Part shown: piece after piece, positions 8,513 to 18,068 of the stretch
Layout: each line of letters opens with the position of its first letter
Position numbering within the stretch: the stretch's first letter is position 1
Origin: Nitratireductor aestuarii
GTDB taxonomy: Bacteria; Pseudomonadota; Alphaproteobacteria; Rhizobiales; Rhizobiaceae
DNA: 64,000 nucleotides
NCBI RefSeq assembly: GCF_014641695.1
Contig: NZ_BMIF01000002.1
Span: 186,001-250,000, forward strand
Direction of reading: 5' to 3'
Notes under the pieces: model-generated
Told to the model about the DNA's origin: nothing
Database searches by the model: none
What the model saw: only the letters and a program-made list of their open reading frames with translations
Position numbers and translations under genes: made by a program

Positions 8513-10978
8513 CTACTTCACACGCGGTTTAGCTCTGCTCGTTGGCATAGCCGAGGCTGGGTCTTCAGGCCATACATGCTTTGGGTATCGGCCGCGCATA
8601 TCTGAGCGCACGTCTGCCCAGGATCCACGCCAGAAGCCGGGCAGATCGCGCGTCTTCTGGATCGGACGATGCGCTGGCGACAGGAGTTCCAGCGTCAGCG
8701 GAATGGCGTTGCTACCGATGGTCGGATGCTCGTTCATGCCGAAGAGTTCCTGCACGCGGATCGCCAGCACCGCCTCTCCGTTTTCATAGCGAATTGGCAC
8801 ATTGTTGCCGGTCGGCGCCGCAAAATGGGTGGGCGCGAGCGAAGAAATGCGCCGCTGCATGTCATAGGGTAGGAGCGACAGGAGTCCCTGCTGGAGCGTG
8901 TCGGTGGTGACGCTCGCAATGTTCGGCTCTCCCTTGAGGAAGGGCAGCAGCCACTCGTCGAGGCTGGCCAAAAGGGCCTCGTCACTGACGTCCGGCCAGG
9001 GCTCGCCTTCCATCGCATGCATGAAGCCGAGGCGGGCGCGGAGGTTTTCCGCAGCGTTCGTCCAGTTAAGGATGCTGAGACCGTGCGTCCGCACCGCCTC
9101 GATCAGGGCTTGATCGGCGTCTGCGCCGCGCGGTGCGGGCAGTTGCTTCTCGGACAGGACGATCGCGCCGATCCTGCGGATCTGGCGCTGGCGGACGGAA
9201 CCTTTCTCCCGGTCAAATACGGTTTCAGTGCGCGTTTCGATACGGTTTCCGAGTTCGGCCAGAAGCTCGTCCTCGGTCAGCGCAGATGCCGCTGTGATGC
9301 GGGCGTTGCGCGCCTGTCCCTGAAGGTCGGCCACCACCAGCCATGGCGATCCCGCGAGGCGCTCGGCTTCATCAAGTTGGCCACCGCGACCGTTTGCCAG
9401 AACAAAGTGTCCGTAAGAGCCGCGTGCCTTGGCAACGCGATCGGGCCAGGCGTGGATGAGCAGGGAACCGGTCGTGCCGGTTGCTCCGCCTTGCGGCTTG
9501 CCGCCTGCAGCCTGTGCCAGCCGATCCGCCAGCGACTTCGCGGCCTGCGCACGGGCAGAGCGGTCGGATAAGAGGCGGGAAAGGCGATCGTCCAGATCGG
9601 CGGAATTGCCGCCGAGGCCGCGTTCCGAGATGATCATGGCGAGCCGGGCGGCATCTCGCGCGCGACCTTTCTGCGCTGCGATCACCACCATGTGCGCAAG
9701 ACGCACAGGCAGGGCTAGTTTGCGCATCGCTTCGCCTTCGGGCGTCAGGCGACCTGCCTCATCCAGCGCCCCGAGATTGCGCAGCAGGGCGCGGGCTTCG
9801 GCAAGTGCGGGCTGCGGCGGTGCATCAAGAAACGCGAGGGTGGTAGGCTCAGTCACGCCGAAGGCAGCGCAGTCGAGTAGCAGACTGGAAAGGTCCGCTT
9901 CAAGGATTTCGGGCGGCGTGAAGGCTGGGAGTGCAGCCGTCTGCTCCTTGCGCCAGAGGCGCAGCGCAATGCCGGGAGCCGTGCGGCCAGCGCGGCCCGC
10001 GCGCTGGTCGGCGGAAGCGCGCGAGACGCGCACCGTCTCCAGCCGCGTCATGCCCGTGTCCGGCTCGTAGCGGGGGAGACGGGAGAAGCCGCAATCGACC
10101 ACGGCAGTCACGCCGTCGATGGTGACAGAGGTCTCGGCGATGGCCGTCGCCAGCACGACCTTGCGCCGTCCTGCCGGTGCGGGCCTGATGGCTGCATCCT
10201 GCGCTGGACCTTCGAGGCCGCCGTGGAGGGGCACAAGATCCGTCCCCTCCGGAAGTTTCCCTTCAAGCAGGCCCTGTGTCCGAGCGATCTCGCGCTGGCC
10301 GGGCAGGAAGGCGAGAATGCTGCCGCTCTCGTCGCGGATCAGCGAGCGCACGGCCGCTGCGACAGCAGCCTCCATGGTATCCGAAAGGGAGCGTTCGACA
10401 TAACGGATGTCGATGGGGAAGCTGCGGCCTTCGCTTTCCAGCACGGGCGCATCGCCCAGAAGGCTTGAAACGCGGGCGCCGTCGATCGTCGCCGACATCA
10501 CCAGCAGGCGCAGGTCGGGCCGCAGGGCTCCCATCACGTCAAGGGTGAGCGCAAGGGCAAAGTCGCCGTCCAGCGAGCGTTCGTGGAATTCGTCGAAGAT
10601 CACGGCGGAAATGCCGTCGAGTGACGGATCCTCGATGATCATGCGGCCAAGAATGCCCTCGGTCACCACAAGGATGCGGGTCGCGGCTGACGTCTTGCGC
10701 TCCATGCGCATGGCATAACCGACGGTCGCGCCCGGTTCTTCACCGAGCAGCGAGGCCATGCGGCGGGCGGAAGCGCGGGCGGCGAGACGCCTCGGTTCGA
10801 GCAGCAGGATGGTGCCCGACGCCGACCATTCCTCTTCCAGGAGGGCAAGCGGCACCAGCGTGGTCTTGCCTGCACCGGGAGGCGCTACGAGCACGGCCTT
10901 GCCATGTTCGGCCAAGGCTGCCTTCAGATCGGGAAGAACGGCCGTAACTGGTAAGTCGGGTAACTGAACTGCTCTCAT
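8513..10978 (-). CDS. hrpB: ATP-dependent helicase HrpB
   Basis: An 821-residue DExH-box helicase. Motif I is APPGAGKTTLVPL (Lys at about residue 38), motif II is the DEFH box in IFDEFHERSLDGD, motif III is MSATIDG, and motif VI is the QRAGRAGRTAPG region near residue 330. The C-terminal HrpB-specific region extends to the end. Full length matches the family. HrpB is conserved in proteobacteria, and its RNA substrate is not well defined. It lies between the tad operon and actS on the same strand. A 39-bp palindromic element sits in the 64-base gap to tadC, so it may have its own transcription start. Confidence 0.95.
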   Translation of the reverse strand: MRAVQLPDLPVTAVLPDLKAALAEHGKAVLVAPPGAGKTTLVPLALLEEEWSASGTILLLEPRRLAARASARRMASLLGEEPGATVGYAMRMERKTSAATRILVVTEGILGRMIIEDPSLDGISAVIFDEFHERSLDGDFALALTLDVMGALRPDLRLLVMSATIDGARVSSLLGDAPVLESEGRSFPIDIRYVERSLSDTMEAAVAAAVRSLIRDESGSILAFLPGQREIARTQGLLEGKLPEGTDLVPLHGGLEGPAQDAAIRPAPAGRRKVVLATAIAETSVTIDGVTAVVDCGFSRLPRYEPDTGMTRLETVRVSRASADQRAGRAGRTAPGIALRLWRKEQTAALPAFTPPEILEADLSSLLLDCAAFGVTEPTTLAFLDAPPQPALAEARALLRNLGALDEAGRLTPEGEAMRKLALPVRLAHMVVIAAQKGRARDAARLAMIISERGLGGNSADLDDRLSRLLSDRSARAQAAKSLADRLAQAAGGKPQGGATGTTGSLLIHAWPDRVAKARGSYGHFVLANGRGGQLDEAERLAGSPWLVVADLQGQARNARITAASALTEDELLAELGNRIETRTETVFDREKGSVRQRQIRRIGAIVLSEKQLPAPRGADADQALIEAVRTHGLSILNWTNAAENLRARLGFMHAMEGEPWPDVSDEALLASLDEWLLPFLKGEPNIASVTTDTLQQGLLSLLPYDMQRRISSLAPTHFAAPTGNNVPIRYENGEAVLAIRVQELFGMNEHPTIGSNAIPLTLELLSPAHRPIQKTRDLPGFWRGSWADVRSDMRGRYPKHVWPEDPASAMPTSRAKPRVK

Positions 10979-10991
10979 GATATTTGCTACT

Positions 10992-11030
10992 AGAGCATTT
11001 CAGCATCACGTGGAAACGTGGAAATGATCT
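10992..11030. repeat. 39-bp palindromic intergenic element, copy A
   Basis: AGAGCATTTC (10992-11001) and GAAATGATCT (11021-11030) form a 10-bp inverted repeat with one mismatch around a 19-base centre. The element shares size, arm sequence and about 11 of 19 central positions with the palindrome at 37467-37505. It resembles short intergenic mosaic elements of rhizobia. It fills the gap between tadC and hrpB. Confidence 0.6.
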
Positions 11031-11042
11031 TCGCAGCGCCGA

Positions 11043-12035
11043 TCACATGAACCCCGCACCCTTCAGCGACATGACGGCCGGGCCCATGATCACCACAAAC
11101 AGCACCGGCAGGAAGAAGAGGATCATCGGCACTGTCAGCTTGGGCGGCAGGGCGGCGGCCTTCTTCTCGGCCTCGTTCATGCGATGCTCGCGGCTTTCCT
11201 CGGCCATCACCCGCAGGGCGCTACCAATTGGGGTTCCGTACCGTTCAGCCTGGATGAGCGCCTGGGTGACGCTCTTAACAGAGTCGAGGCCGGTGCGGTT
11301 CGCCAGGTTCTCGTAAGCCTGACGGCGTTCGGGCAGGAAGGATAGCTCGGCCATGGTCAACACCAGCTCTTCCGCCAGCGCGACGGACTGCGAGCCAATC
11401 TCATCAGCCACCCGGCGGAACGCTGCTTCCGCAGACATGCCGGATTCAACGCAGATCAACATGAGGTCGAGCGCATCAGGCCAGGCGAGCTGGATCGACT
11501 GCTTGCGCTTGGTCGCTGCATTGGAGACGTAGATTACGGGCGCGTAGAAACCGCCATAGGCGGCGAAAATGCAGGCAAGCACCTTGTACATGGTGGGCTG
11601 TGCAGCAAGGCCGTTGCCGAAATAGATCCAGACGAACACAAGCCCGGCGCCCGCAAAGGGCAGGGCGAAGCGCAGGAAGAGGAAGCGCGTCATGGCGCTT
11701 TCACTGCGGAAGCCCGCGTTACGGAGTTGTTGGGTCGTCTTTTCGTCGGCCAGCGCGCGGCGCAGATCAAGGCGTTCCACGATGGAGCGTACGCCGGAGG
11801 TGTCCTGCCTGCGAAGGCTCTTGCCGCGGTTGCGCTCGGCTTCGGCGGCGAGCCGGGCCTTCTGACGCGCCCGCAATTCGTCACGCTCAAGCGCCACCGT
11901 CTTCATGCGCGACCTGAGCGATGGGCCTCCAGTCGAGGGCAGAAGCGTAAGGATTGTGGCGAAGACGGCGACTGATACCAGCGCCGCCACCAGGACCTCG
12001 GGATTGGTTGCAATCCGGATGATGGTGTCCATCAT
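11043..12035 (-). CDS. tadC: Tad pilus inner-membrane platform protein TadC (CtpI)
   Basis: A 330-residue GspF/T2SF-domain membrane protein, the second platform subunit of the Flp/Tad pilus machine. One N-terminal helix (NPEVLVAALVSVAVFATIL region) is followed by a charged linker, two helices near residues 130-175, the T2SF domain (DALDLMLICVESGMSAEAAF) and a C-terminal helix (PMILFFLPVLFVVIMGPAV). The ESGMS motif is typical of TadB/TadC. It starts directly after the tadB stop codon with no gap. It is the last gene of the operon here; no tadD, tadE or tadF follows. Confidence 0.93.
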   Translation of the reverse strand: MMDTIIRIATNPEVLVAALVSVAVFATILTLLPSTGGPSLRSRMKTVALERDELRARQKARLAAEAERNRGKSLRRQDTSGVRSIVERLDLRRALADEKTTQQLRNAGFRSESAMTRFLFLRFALPFAGAGLVFVWIYFGNGLAAQPTMYKVLACIFAAYGGFYAPVIYVSNAATKRKQSIQLAWPDALDLMLICVESGMSAEAAFRRVADEIGSQSVALAEELVLTMAELSFLPERRQAYENLANRTGLDSVKSVTQALIQAERYGTPIGSALRVMAEESREHRMNEAEKKAAALPPKLTVPMILFFLPVLFVVIMGPAVMSLKGAGFM

Positions 12036-13049
12036 CTACACCTCGAAGTTGATCATCTGGCGCATGATGAAGATGCCGAGACCCATCCAGAAGGCGGAAA
12101 TCAACAGAAGGAAATGCCCTGTGGACGTGGTGAACAGCGGCATGATGTAGTCCGGACTGATCACGAAGACGATGGTCGCGACGAGAGGCGGCAGAGAGCC
12201 GATGATGAAGGCGGACGCCTTGGCTTCCATGGAAAGGGCCTGGATGCGTGCCTTCATCTTCTTGCGGTTACGCAAGACGCGCGAGAGGTTGCCCAGCGCT
12301 TCCGAGAGGTTGCCACCGGACTGGCTCTGGATCTGGATGACGATGCCGAAGAAATTGGCTTCAGGGCAGGGCATTGTCTCGGTCATGCGGGCGGTGGCTT
12401 CGGCAGAGGAAAGACCTATTTGCTGGGCCTCAACGATCCGGCGAAATTCCGTGCGTACCGGTTCGCGCGCTTCGGCGGCAATCATGCGGACGGCATCGTT
12501 GAACGGCAGGCCGGAGCGGATGGCGCGCACGATGACGTCCAGCGCGTTCGGAAACTCCTCCAGAAACGCCGTGACCCGGCGCTTGCGCATGTAGTTGACG
12601 AACCAGCGCGGCAGGCCGACAGCGCCCACCACAACCGATGCCAGGACAACCAGGGGATGGGCACCGAAGAGCAGCAAGATGAACGCCAGCAGAAAGCCGG
12701 TGACGCCAGACAGGATATAGAACTTCTGCAGGCTCACCTCCATGCCGGCCTGCTTCAGCTTGACCTTGAGCGGCGGGTTGGTGACGTTGCGGTCCTGGTT
12801 CTTCTGCTTCTGTTCAAGCTCGTGGAGCGTATCCTGGATCGTCTTGCGACGGCGCGCAGCCTCGTTCGTTCGTTCCCGCACCGCACGGGCTGACTGGCGG
12901 TCAGCCTCGCCCTTCTTGACGACCTCCAACCGTCGGTTGACGGTTTTTTCGCTGGAAATACTGTTGAACAGGAAGACGTAGGCGATACCGCCGGCACTGA
13001 TGGCAGCGAGTACGATGAAGCCAAGTGTTCCAAGTCGGAGCCCGAACAT
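12036..13049 (-). CDS. tadB: Tad pilus inner-membrane platform protein TadB (CtpH)
   Basis: A 337-residue GspF/T2SF-domain membrane protein. It has an N-terminal helix (LGFIVLAAISAGGIAYVFLF), a charged linker, two helices near residues 110-150, the T2SF core (FPNALDVIVRAIRSGLPFNDAVRMIA) spread over residues 165-190, and two helices at the end. It should form the platform that couples the CpaF ATPase to pilin assembly. Its ATG overlaps the cpaF stop in a TAATG junction, indicating translational coupling, and tadC begins immediately after it. Confidence 0.93.
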   Translation of the reverse strand: MFGLRLGTLGFIVLAAISAGGIAYVFLFNSISSEKTVNRRLEVVKKGEADRQSARAVRERTNEAARRRKTIQDTLHELEQKQKNQDRNVTNPPLKVKLKQAGMEVSLQKFYILSGVTGFLLAFILLLFGAHPLVVLASVVVGAVGLPRWFVNYMRKRRVTAFLEEFPNALDVIVRAIRSGLPFNDAVRMIAAEAREPVRTEFRRIVEAQQIGLSSAEATARMTETMPCPEANFFGIVIQIQSQSGGNLSEALGNLSRVLRNRKKMKARIQALSMEAKASAFIIGSLPPLVATIVFVISPDYIMPLFTTSTGHFLLLISAFWMGLGIFIMRQMINFEV

Positions 13050-14533
13050 TAGGCGTTGCGCTCCATCGCTTCGAATGCCGCGGCAAGGCGGGCGTCTTCG
13101 CCATAGTAGCGTGCGCGTTCCCAGAAGGCGGGACGGGCGATGCCGGTGGAGATGTGCTTGCCGATCAGGCGGCCATTCGAATCCTCACCGCGAATGTCAT
13201 AGACCATCAGGTCCTGAGTGATGATGACGTCGCCTTCCATGCCTACCACTTCGGTGATGTGGGTGATGCGGCGGGAGCCGTCGCGCAGTCGCGAGGCCTG
13301 GATGATCACGTCGACCGATCCGTTGATGATCTCGCGGACTGTGCGCTGCGGCAGGGTGAAGCCGCCCATGGCGACCATGGATTCGATACGGTTCAGGCAC
13401 TCGCGCGGGTTGTTCGCGTGGATGGTGCCCATGGAACCGTCGTGGCCCGTATTCATCGCCTGCAGCAGGTCAAAGACTTCCGGACCGCGCACCTCGCCCA
13501 CGATGATCCGCTCTGGACGCATGCGAAGACAGTTGCGGACGAGGTCGCGCATGGTGATCTCGCCCTCACCTTCAAGGTTCGGGGGGCGGGTTTCCAGACG
13601 CACCACATGCGGCTGCTGCAGCTGTAGCTCAGCCGCGTCCTCGCAGGTGATGATGCGTTCGTCACGATCGATGTAGTTCGTCAGGCAGTTGAGCAGCGTC
13701 GTCTTGCCGGAGCCGGTACCGCCGGAAATGACGACATTGCAGCGGACGCGCCCGATGATGCGCAACAGGTCCGCACCTTCCGGCGAGATACTGCCAAAGC
13801 GCACGAGCTGATCGAGCGTCAGTCTGTCCTTCTTGAACTTGCGGATGGTGAGCGATGCGCCGTCGATGGCGAGCGGCGGCACGATGACGTTGACGCGGGA
13901 ACCGTCCGGAAGACGCGCGTCGCAGATCGGGCTCGATTCATCAACACGGCGGCCAACCTGGCTGACGATGCGCTGGCAGACGCTCAGCAGATGCTGGTTG
14001 TCACGGAAGCGGATGTTCGCTTCCTCCACCTTGCCGCTGATCTCGATGTAGACCCGCTTGGGGCCGTTCACCATGATGTCGGAGATGTCGTCACGCGCAA
14101 GCAACGGCTCGAGCGGACCGAAGCCCAGAACGTCGTTGCAGATGTCTTCGAGCAGTTGTTCCTGCTCCGCGATCGACATCACGAAGTTCTTGATCGCGAT
14201 GATGTCTGTGACGATGTCGCGGATTTCCTCGCGCGCGCTTTCGGCATCGAGCTGGGCAAGCTGCGACAGGTCGATCGTATCGATCAGCGCCGAGAAGATC
14301 TGGCTCTTGGTGTCGTAATAGGAGTCCGGATGGTCGTTTGTAGCGGTACGGCTCGGCTTCACCGGGGCTGTGCGGCCTGACGCTATACCGGCAGGCGCAG
14401 ACGTTACCGCCGTAGGTGCGAGCGGTGGCACGTTTGACGCTGATCCCAGGACGCCCTCTGGCGCCGGTGCGGATGTTCGCACCAGCTCCTGCGGTTCGTC
14501 CTTGCGTCCGTTGATGCCTTTTTTTCCGAACAT
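13049..14533 (-). CDS. cpaF: Tad pilus assembly ATPase CpaF/TadA (CtpG)
   Basis: A 494-residue secretion ATPase of the GspE/VirB11-like superfamily that powers Flp pilus assembly. A disordered Pro/Ala-rich N-terminus of about 65 residues precedes the N-terminal domain. The Walker A is [12 protein letters not shown] near residue 270. The Asp/Glu boxes and Walker B appear in [11 protein letters not shown], and the His box in [11 protein letters not shown]. All catalytic motifs look intact. The stop codon overlaps the tadB start. The gene is nine bases downstream of cpaE. Confidence 0.96.
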   Translation of the reverse strand: MFGKKGINGRKDEPQELVRTSAPAPEGVLGSASNVPPLAPTAVTSAPAGIASGRTAPVKPSRTATNDHPDSYYDTKSQIFSALIDTIDLSQLAQLDAESAREEIRDIVTDIIAIKNFVMSIAEQEQLLEDICNDVLGFGPLEPLLARDDISDIMVNGPKRVYIEISGKVEEANIRFRDNQHLLSVCQRIVSQVGRRVDESSPICDARLPDGSRVNVIVPPLAIDGASLTIRKFKKDRLTLDQLVRFGSISPEGADLLRIIGRVRCNVVISGGTGSGKTTLLNCLTNYIDRDERIITCEDAAELQLQQPHVVRLETRPPNLEGEGEITMRDLVRNCLRMRPERIIVGEVRGPEVFDLLQAMNTGHDGSMGTIHANNPRECLNRIESMVAMGGFTLPQRTVREIINGSVDVIIQASRLRDGSRRITHITEVVGMEGDVIITQDLMVYDIRGEDSNGRLIGKHISTGIARPAFWERARYYGEDARLAAAFEAMERNA

Positions 14534-14542
14534 CGTTGACCG

Positions 14543-15817
14543 TTACTTCTTCTTCGAGGTGAACCGGCTGAATATCGCCGCGAGCTTCGGCTTCTTCTTG
14601 CCCTGGACCTCACGTCGTCCGGCCAGCGCGAAGGCGACCTGGTTGATCGTCTGACTGATCGGATGCTTCGGGTTCAACTGCCCGATCATGCGGCCTGCGT
14701 TGGCGGCCTTGCCGAAGGTCGGGGGGTCGAACGGGATCGTGGCCAGGGGTTTTACACCTAGCGCGCTGCCGAAATCGCTGGCGGAAATCTCCGGCTTCTT
14801 TGGCACTCCGGATTGATTGAGGATCAGACGTGGCGCTGCATCGTTCGGGCGAAGCTTCTTCAGCGCATCCATCAGGCTCTTGGCGTTGCGCAGGTTGGCA
14901 AGATCAGGCGCTGCGGTGATGACGATTTCGTCGGCTCGAGCCAGCGTCGTGCTGATCCAGCTGGTCCAGCCATGGGGAATGTCGAGGATGACGGTTGGCG
15001 CGGTTCGCTGCGCCGTTTCCACGATCGGCGAGAAGGCCTCGGCGTCAAAATCATAGACCCGCTCAAGCGACGAAGGCGCGGCTAGCAGCGACAGATGCTT
15101 CGAGCACTCCGTCAGCAGGCGGTCGAGATAGACCTCGTCGATGCGGTTGGGTGAGAACACGGCCTCCGCGATGCCCTGTGGCGGGTCCTGATCGAAATCG
15201 ATGTTGGCGGTTCCGAAGGGCAGATCGAGGTCGGCAATGACGACTTCGTTCTCGAAGGTCTCGGAGAGCGCCCAGGAGATGTTGTGCGCGAGCGTGGAGG
15301 ATCCGACGCCGCCCTTTGCACCGATGAAGGCGATGGTGCGGCCGAGCGGTTTGGCAGACGGATCGACGAAGATGTCGGAAATGGTGCCGATCACATCCGC
15401 AAGGTTGATCGGAGCAACGAGGTATTCCGAGACGCCGGCGCGGATGAGCTCACGATAGAGGGCCACGTCGTTGTAGTGGCCGATGATCACGACTTTGGTG
15501 CTCGGGTCGCAAACCTCCGCCAGCCCGGAAAGCCTGTCCATCAGATCCTGCGGTTCGTCGTGGGTTTCAAGGATCAGCAGGTTTGGCGTCGAGGCGGAGC
15601 GATAGAACTCGGTCGCATCGGCGATGCTGCCCGACCGCACGATCAGATGCACCTTGGCAACGCGGCGATCCTTGCCGGTGCGGTCGATAACCTCGGCGAC
15701 TTCGCCGGTCAGGCAGAACGCCTGGATGGAGATGCGCGGAATCGGCCGCAGCGTCAACGGCGTCGCCTGGTCTGTTTCCTCTGCCGAGAACGGATCGGCT
15801 TCCACACTAAGGCTCAT
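14543..15817 (-). CDS. cpaE: Tad pilus localisation protein CpaE/TadZ (CtpF)
   Basis: A 424-residue ParA/MinD-like protein that positions the Tad machinery at the pole in related bacteria. The N-terminal half is an atypical receiver-like domain (TKVVIIGHYNDVALYRELIRAG), and the C-terminal half is a P-loop ATPase-like domain with a deviant Walker A, FIGAKGGVGSSTLAHN. I chose the ATG at 15817. An in-frame GTG four codons upstream (15829) exists, but AAGGGTGG lies at ideal spacing from the ATG. It lies between cpaD and cpaF with gaps of 21 and 9 bases. Confidence 0.93.
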   Translation of the reverse strand: MSLSVEADPFSAEETDQATPLTLRPIPRISIQAFCLTGEVAEVIDRTGKDRRVAKVHLIVRSGSIADATEFYRSASTPNLLILETHDEPQDLMDRLSGLAEVCDPSTKVVIIGHYNDVALYRELIRAGVSEYLVAPINLADVIGTISDIFVDPSAKPLGRTIAFIGAKGGVGSSTLAHNISWALSETFENEVVIADLDLPFGTANIDFDQDPPQGIAEAVFSPNRIDEVYLDRLLTECSKHLSLLAAPSSLERVYDFDAEAFSPIVETAQRTAPTVILDIPHGWTSWISTTLARADEIVITAAPDLANLRNAKSLMDALKKLRPNDAAPRLILNQSGVPKKPEISASDFGSALGVKPLATIPFDPPTFGKAANAGRMIGQLNPKHPISQTINQVAFALAGRREVQGKKKPKLAAIFSRFTSKKK

Positions 15818-15838
15818 CGTATAATCCACCCTTGAACG

Positions 15839-16525
15839 TTAGTAAGAAACCTCGGAACGGCTGTTGAACTCGCCTGAGATGCCGCGCCTCTGATAGGCGC
15901 CAATGGCAGCGCCACGGTTGGCCATGTCGGACGGCGTCATCCTGCGCGGGGTCAGCAGATCACTCGGGTTGGCAATCTGGGCTGCCAGGTTGTTCTGGTA
16001 GGAGCAGCCGAAATTGCTGTACTGCCGGTTCTCGTAGGTGTTGCCGAGATCTTCGGGCCACTGTCCGCACTGGCCGGTATGGGCCTTCATCACCGGATAG
16101 GAGATCCGGATCGGAGCTGACTCGGCACCGTTGGCGTCGTAGTGCACCGTCTGCAAGCGGCCCGACGAGACACCGCGAGCCCGGATGAACTTCGCAAACT
16201 CGCTCGCCGTGCTGCGGGCAGCTCCGGCGTTGCCAGAGCCCTGCGGCACCATGATGGTCACCACCGCGTTGCCGCTGTCGCGGTAATTCGAAAAGAAGCC
16301 ATCGAGTGCCGTCCGGTGCATCGGCGTCATGCTGAAGGACGTGAGCCCCACCGGCAGATCCAGAACCTGATCCTTTTCCGAGATGATGATCGGATGGCGC
16401 GTCCGATAGTCGTCCGGGACGGCGTTCACGACCATCTGATCCTGCTGGGCGCAGCCCGTAACCAGCGGGGCGGCCACCATGACGAGCGCCGACAGCGCAC
16501 ACTTACCAAACCGTGATATCTGCAT
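15839..16525 (-). CDS. cpaD: Tad pilus lipoprotein CpaD (CtpE)
   Basis: A 228-residue predicted outer-membrane lipoprotein of the pilus secretin complex. The signal peptide from MQISRFGKCALSALVMVAA ends in a lipobox with Cys at about residue 25 (LVTGC). The body has HPIIISEKDQVLDLPVG, a CpaD-family region. The open frame continues 108 codons upstream, but that stretch is low-complexity Arg/Ser/Thr antisense to cpaC, so I start at the ATG at 16525. Gaps of 10 bases to cpaC and 21 to cpaE indicate one operon. Confidence 0.92.
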   Translation of the reverse strand: MQISRFGKCALSALVMVAAPLVTGCAQQDQMVVNAVPDDYRTRHPIIISEKDQVLDLPVGLTSFSMTPMHRTALDGFFSNYRDSGNAVVTIMVPQGSGNAGAARSTASEFAKFIRARGVSSGRLQTVHYDANGAESAPIRISYPVMKAHTGQCGQWPEDLGNTYENRQYSNFGCSYQNNLAAQIANPSDLLTPRRMTPSDMANRGAAIGAYQRRGISGEFNSRSEVSY

Positions 16526-16535
16526 GGCCCCCGCC

Positions 16536-18068
16536 TTACTTATAGATGTAACCGACAACGCCGTGGTAGCGCGTGTCCGGCGCCTTCGCCTGCGTGTTGC
16601 CGTAGATGCGGTTGAGACGTCCAAGGAACACGCCGTTGCCGTCGTGGTCTGCGTTGAAGTTGTCGTCCGGCTTCGCCAGTTCGTTGCGCGCCACCGGCTT
16701 CGCCAGATAGGGCGTGACGATGATGACGAGCTCCGTCTCGTTGCGTATGAAGTCGCGGCTGCGGAAGAGGGCGCCCAGCACCGGGACCTTGGACAGGCCA
16801 GGGACGCCGTTGATCGCCTGGCGGACATCGTCACGAACGAGGCCGGCAATCATCATGGAGCCGCCCGAAGGAAGCTCAACTGTCGTATCGGCAAGACGCT
16901 TGCGGATCGACAGCATGTTCGCTCCAAAGGCTCTGCCGCCTCCTTCCATCTGGACAGAGCCTTCGGTGGTGGGCTCGGATACGGACGTCCTGATCTTGAG
17001 GCTGATACGTCCCGGCGAGAGGACGACCGGCTGGAACTCAAGCCCGATACCGTATTCGAGCTTCTCAACTTCGTATGTGACTTCGCCGTCCAGGTTATCG
17101 CGGCTCCGGGCGCTGCTCCTGCCTGTCACGAGGTTGAACTCGCCGCCCACCTTGAATGTGGCTTTTTCGCCGGAAACGGCCGTCAACGTCGGCTCAGCCA
17201 ACGTCTTCATGACGCCTGCCTGCTCCATGGCATTGAGGTAGGATTGGAGCATCGAGCCGCCGATTGCAAGGCCGGTATTCGATAGCGGTTTTCCCAGGCC
17301 GAACGCATTGTCCGTTATAGCAGACCACTGGATGCCATCCGACGAGCCTCCTCCCGCCAGTACGTTCACGCCGAGCTGCTTCATCACGTTGCGGCTGACT
17401 TCCGCCACCGTGACCTTGAGCGTTACCTGATCCTGGCCCATCACCTGGAGCAGATTGACGATGGCGCTCTGGCGCCGTTGCTGATCCGGGTTGTTGATCG
17501 CAACGCCACCGCCATCCGTTGGTGCGGAGGCAGTCTGCGCAAATGCGCCCGTCGTCGCTTCACCGCCCGTCACGAACACCTGCGCGAGCTGGGCTGCGCG
17601 GGAGGCGTCGAGCGGCGTTTCCACGAAGCCGGTCAGCACGACGTTGTCGTTGATCAGCTCGACCTTGATCTCGGAGTTAGGAATGAAACGCTTCAGGTAG
17701 GATTCGATGCCAGCAACATCGCGTTCTACGGAGACGTCGATATTGGCGAGTTGCTCACCATTTGCACCGAAGACGAAAATGTTGGTCTCCCCTACCTTCT
17801 TGCCGAAGAGGTAGATGCGGCGGGCCGTGCGCGTGATGGCGTCTGCGATGCCGGGGTTGGCGACCAGAATGTCATAGGCGTCAGCCGGCAGGTCGATCAC
17901 CAGCGATTTGTTCAGCCCGAGCTTCACCCGCTGTGAGGAACCGCGAAGGCCGATCGATGCGTCAGCCGATGCGATGGTGACGCCAGCGCTAAGCGTCGAG
18001 AACGCTGCAAGGCCAACCAGCAGAGCGGCTGTCTGCAAGCGGCGCAAGAATGTGAAACCAGCTCTCAT
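16536..18068 (-). CDS. cpaC: Tad pilus secretin CpaC/RcpA (CtpD)
   Basis: A 510-residue outer-membrane secretin that forms the exit channel for the Flp pilus. An N-terminal signal peptide (FLRRLQTAALLVGLAAF region) is followed by a BON-like pilus-secretin domain beginning LRGSSQRVKLGLNKSLVIDLP. The C-terminal secretin domain includes VPGLSKVPVLGALFRSRDF and ELVIIVTPYLAKPV, the signature of the family. The ATG overlaps the cpaB stop codon in a TAATG junction. Length and motif order are normal. Confidence 0.96.
   Translation of the reverse strand: MRAGFTFLRRLQTAALLVGLAAFSTLSAGVTIASADASIGLRGSSQRVKLGLNKSLVIDLPADAYDILVANPGIADAITRTARRIYLFGKKVGETNIFVFGANGEQLANIDVSVERDVAGIESYLKRFIPNSEIKVELINDNVVLTGFVETPLDASRAAQLAQVFVTGGEATTGAFAQTASAPTDGGGVAINNPDQQRRQSAIVNLLQVMGQDQVTLKVTVAEVSRNVMKQLGVNVLAGGGSSDGIQWSAITDNAFGLGKPLSNTGLAIGGSMLQSYLNAMEQAGVMKTLAEPTLTAVSGEKATFKVGGEFNLVTGRSSARSRDNLDGEVTYEVEKLEYGIGLEFQPVVLSPGRISLKIRTSVSEPTTEGSVQMEGGGRAFGANMLSIRKRLADTTVELPSGGSMMIAGLVRDDVRQAINGVPGLSKVPVLGALFRSRDFIRNETELVIIVTPYLAKPVARNELAKPDDNFNADHDGNGVFLGRLNRIYGNTQAKAPDTRYHGVVGYIYK

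Noticed and set aside
15818-15829. GTG at 15829 as the cpaE start
   Set aside because: The ATG at 15817 has AAGGGTGG at normal spacing, while the GTG would overlap that ribosome-binding site.
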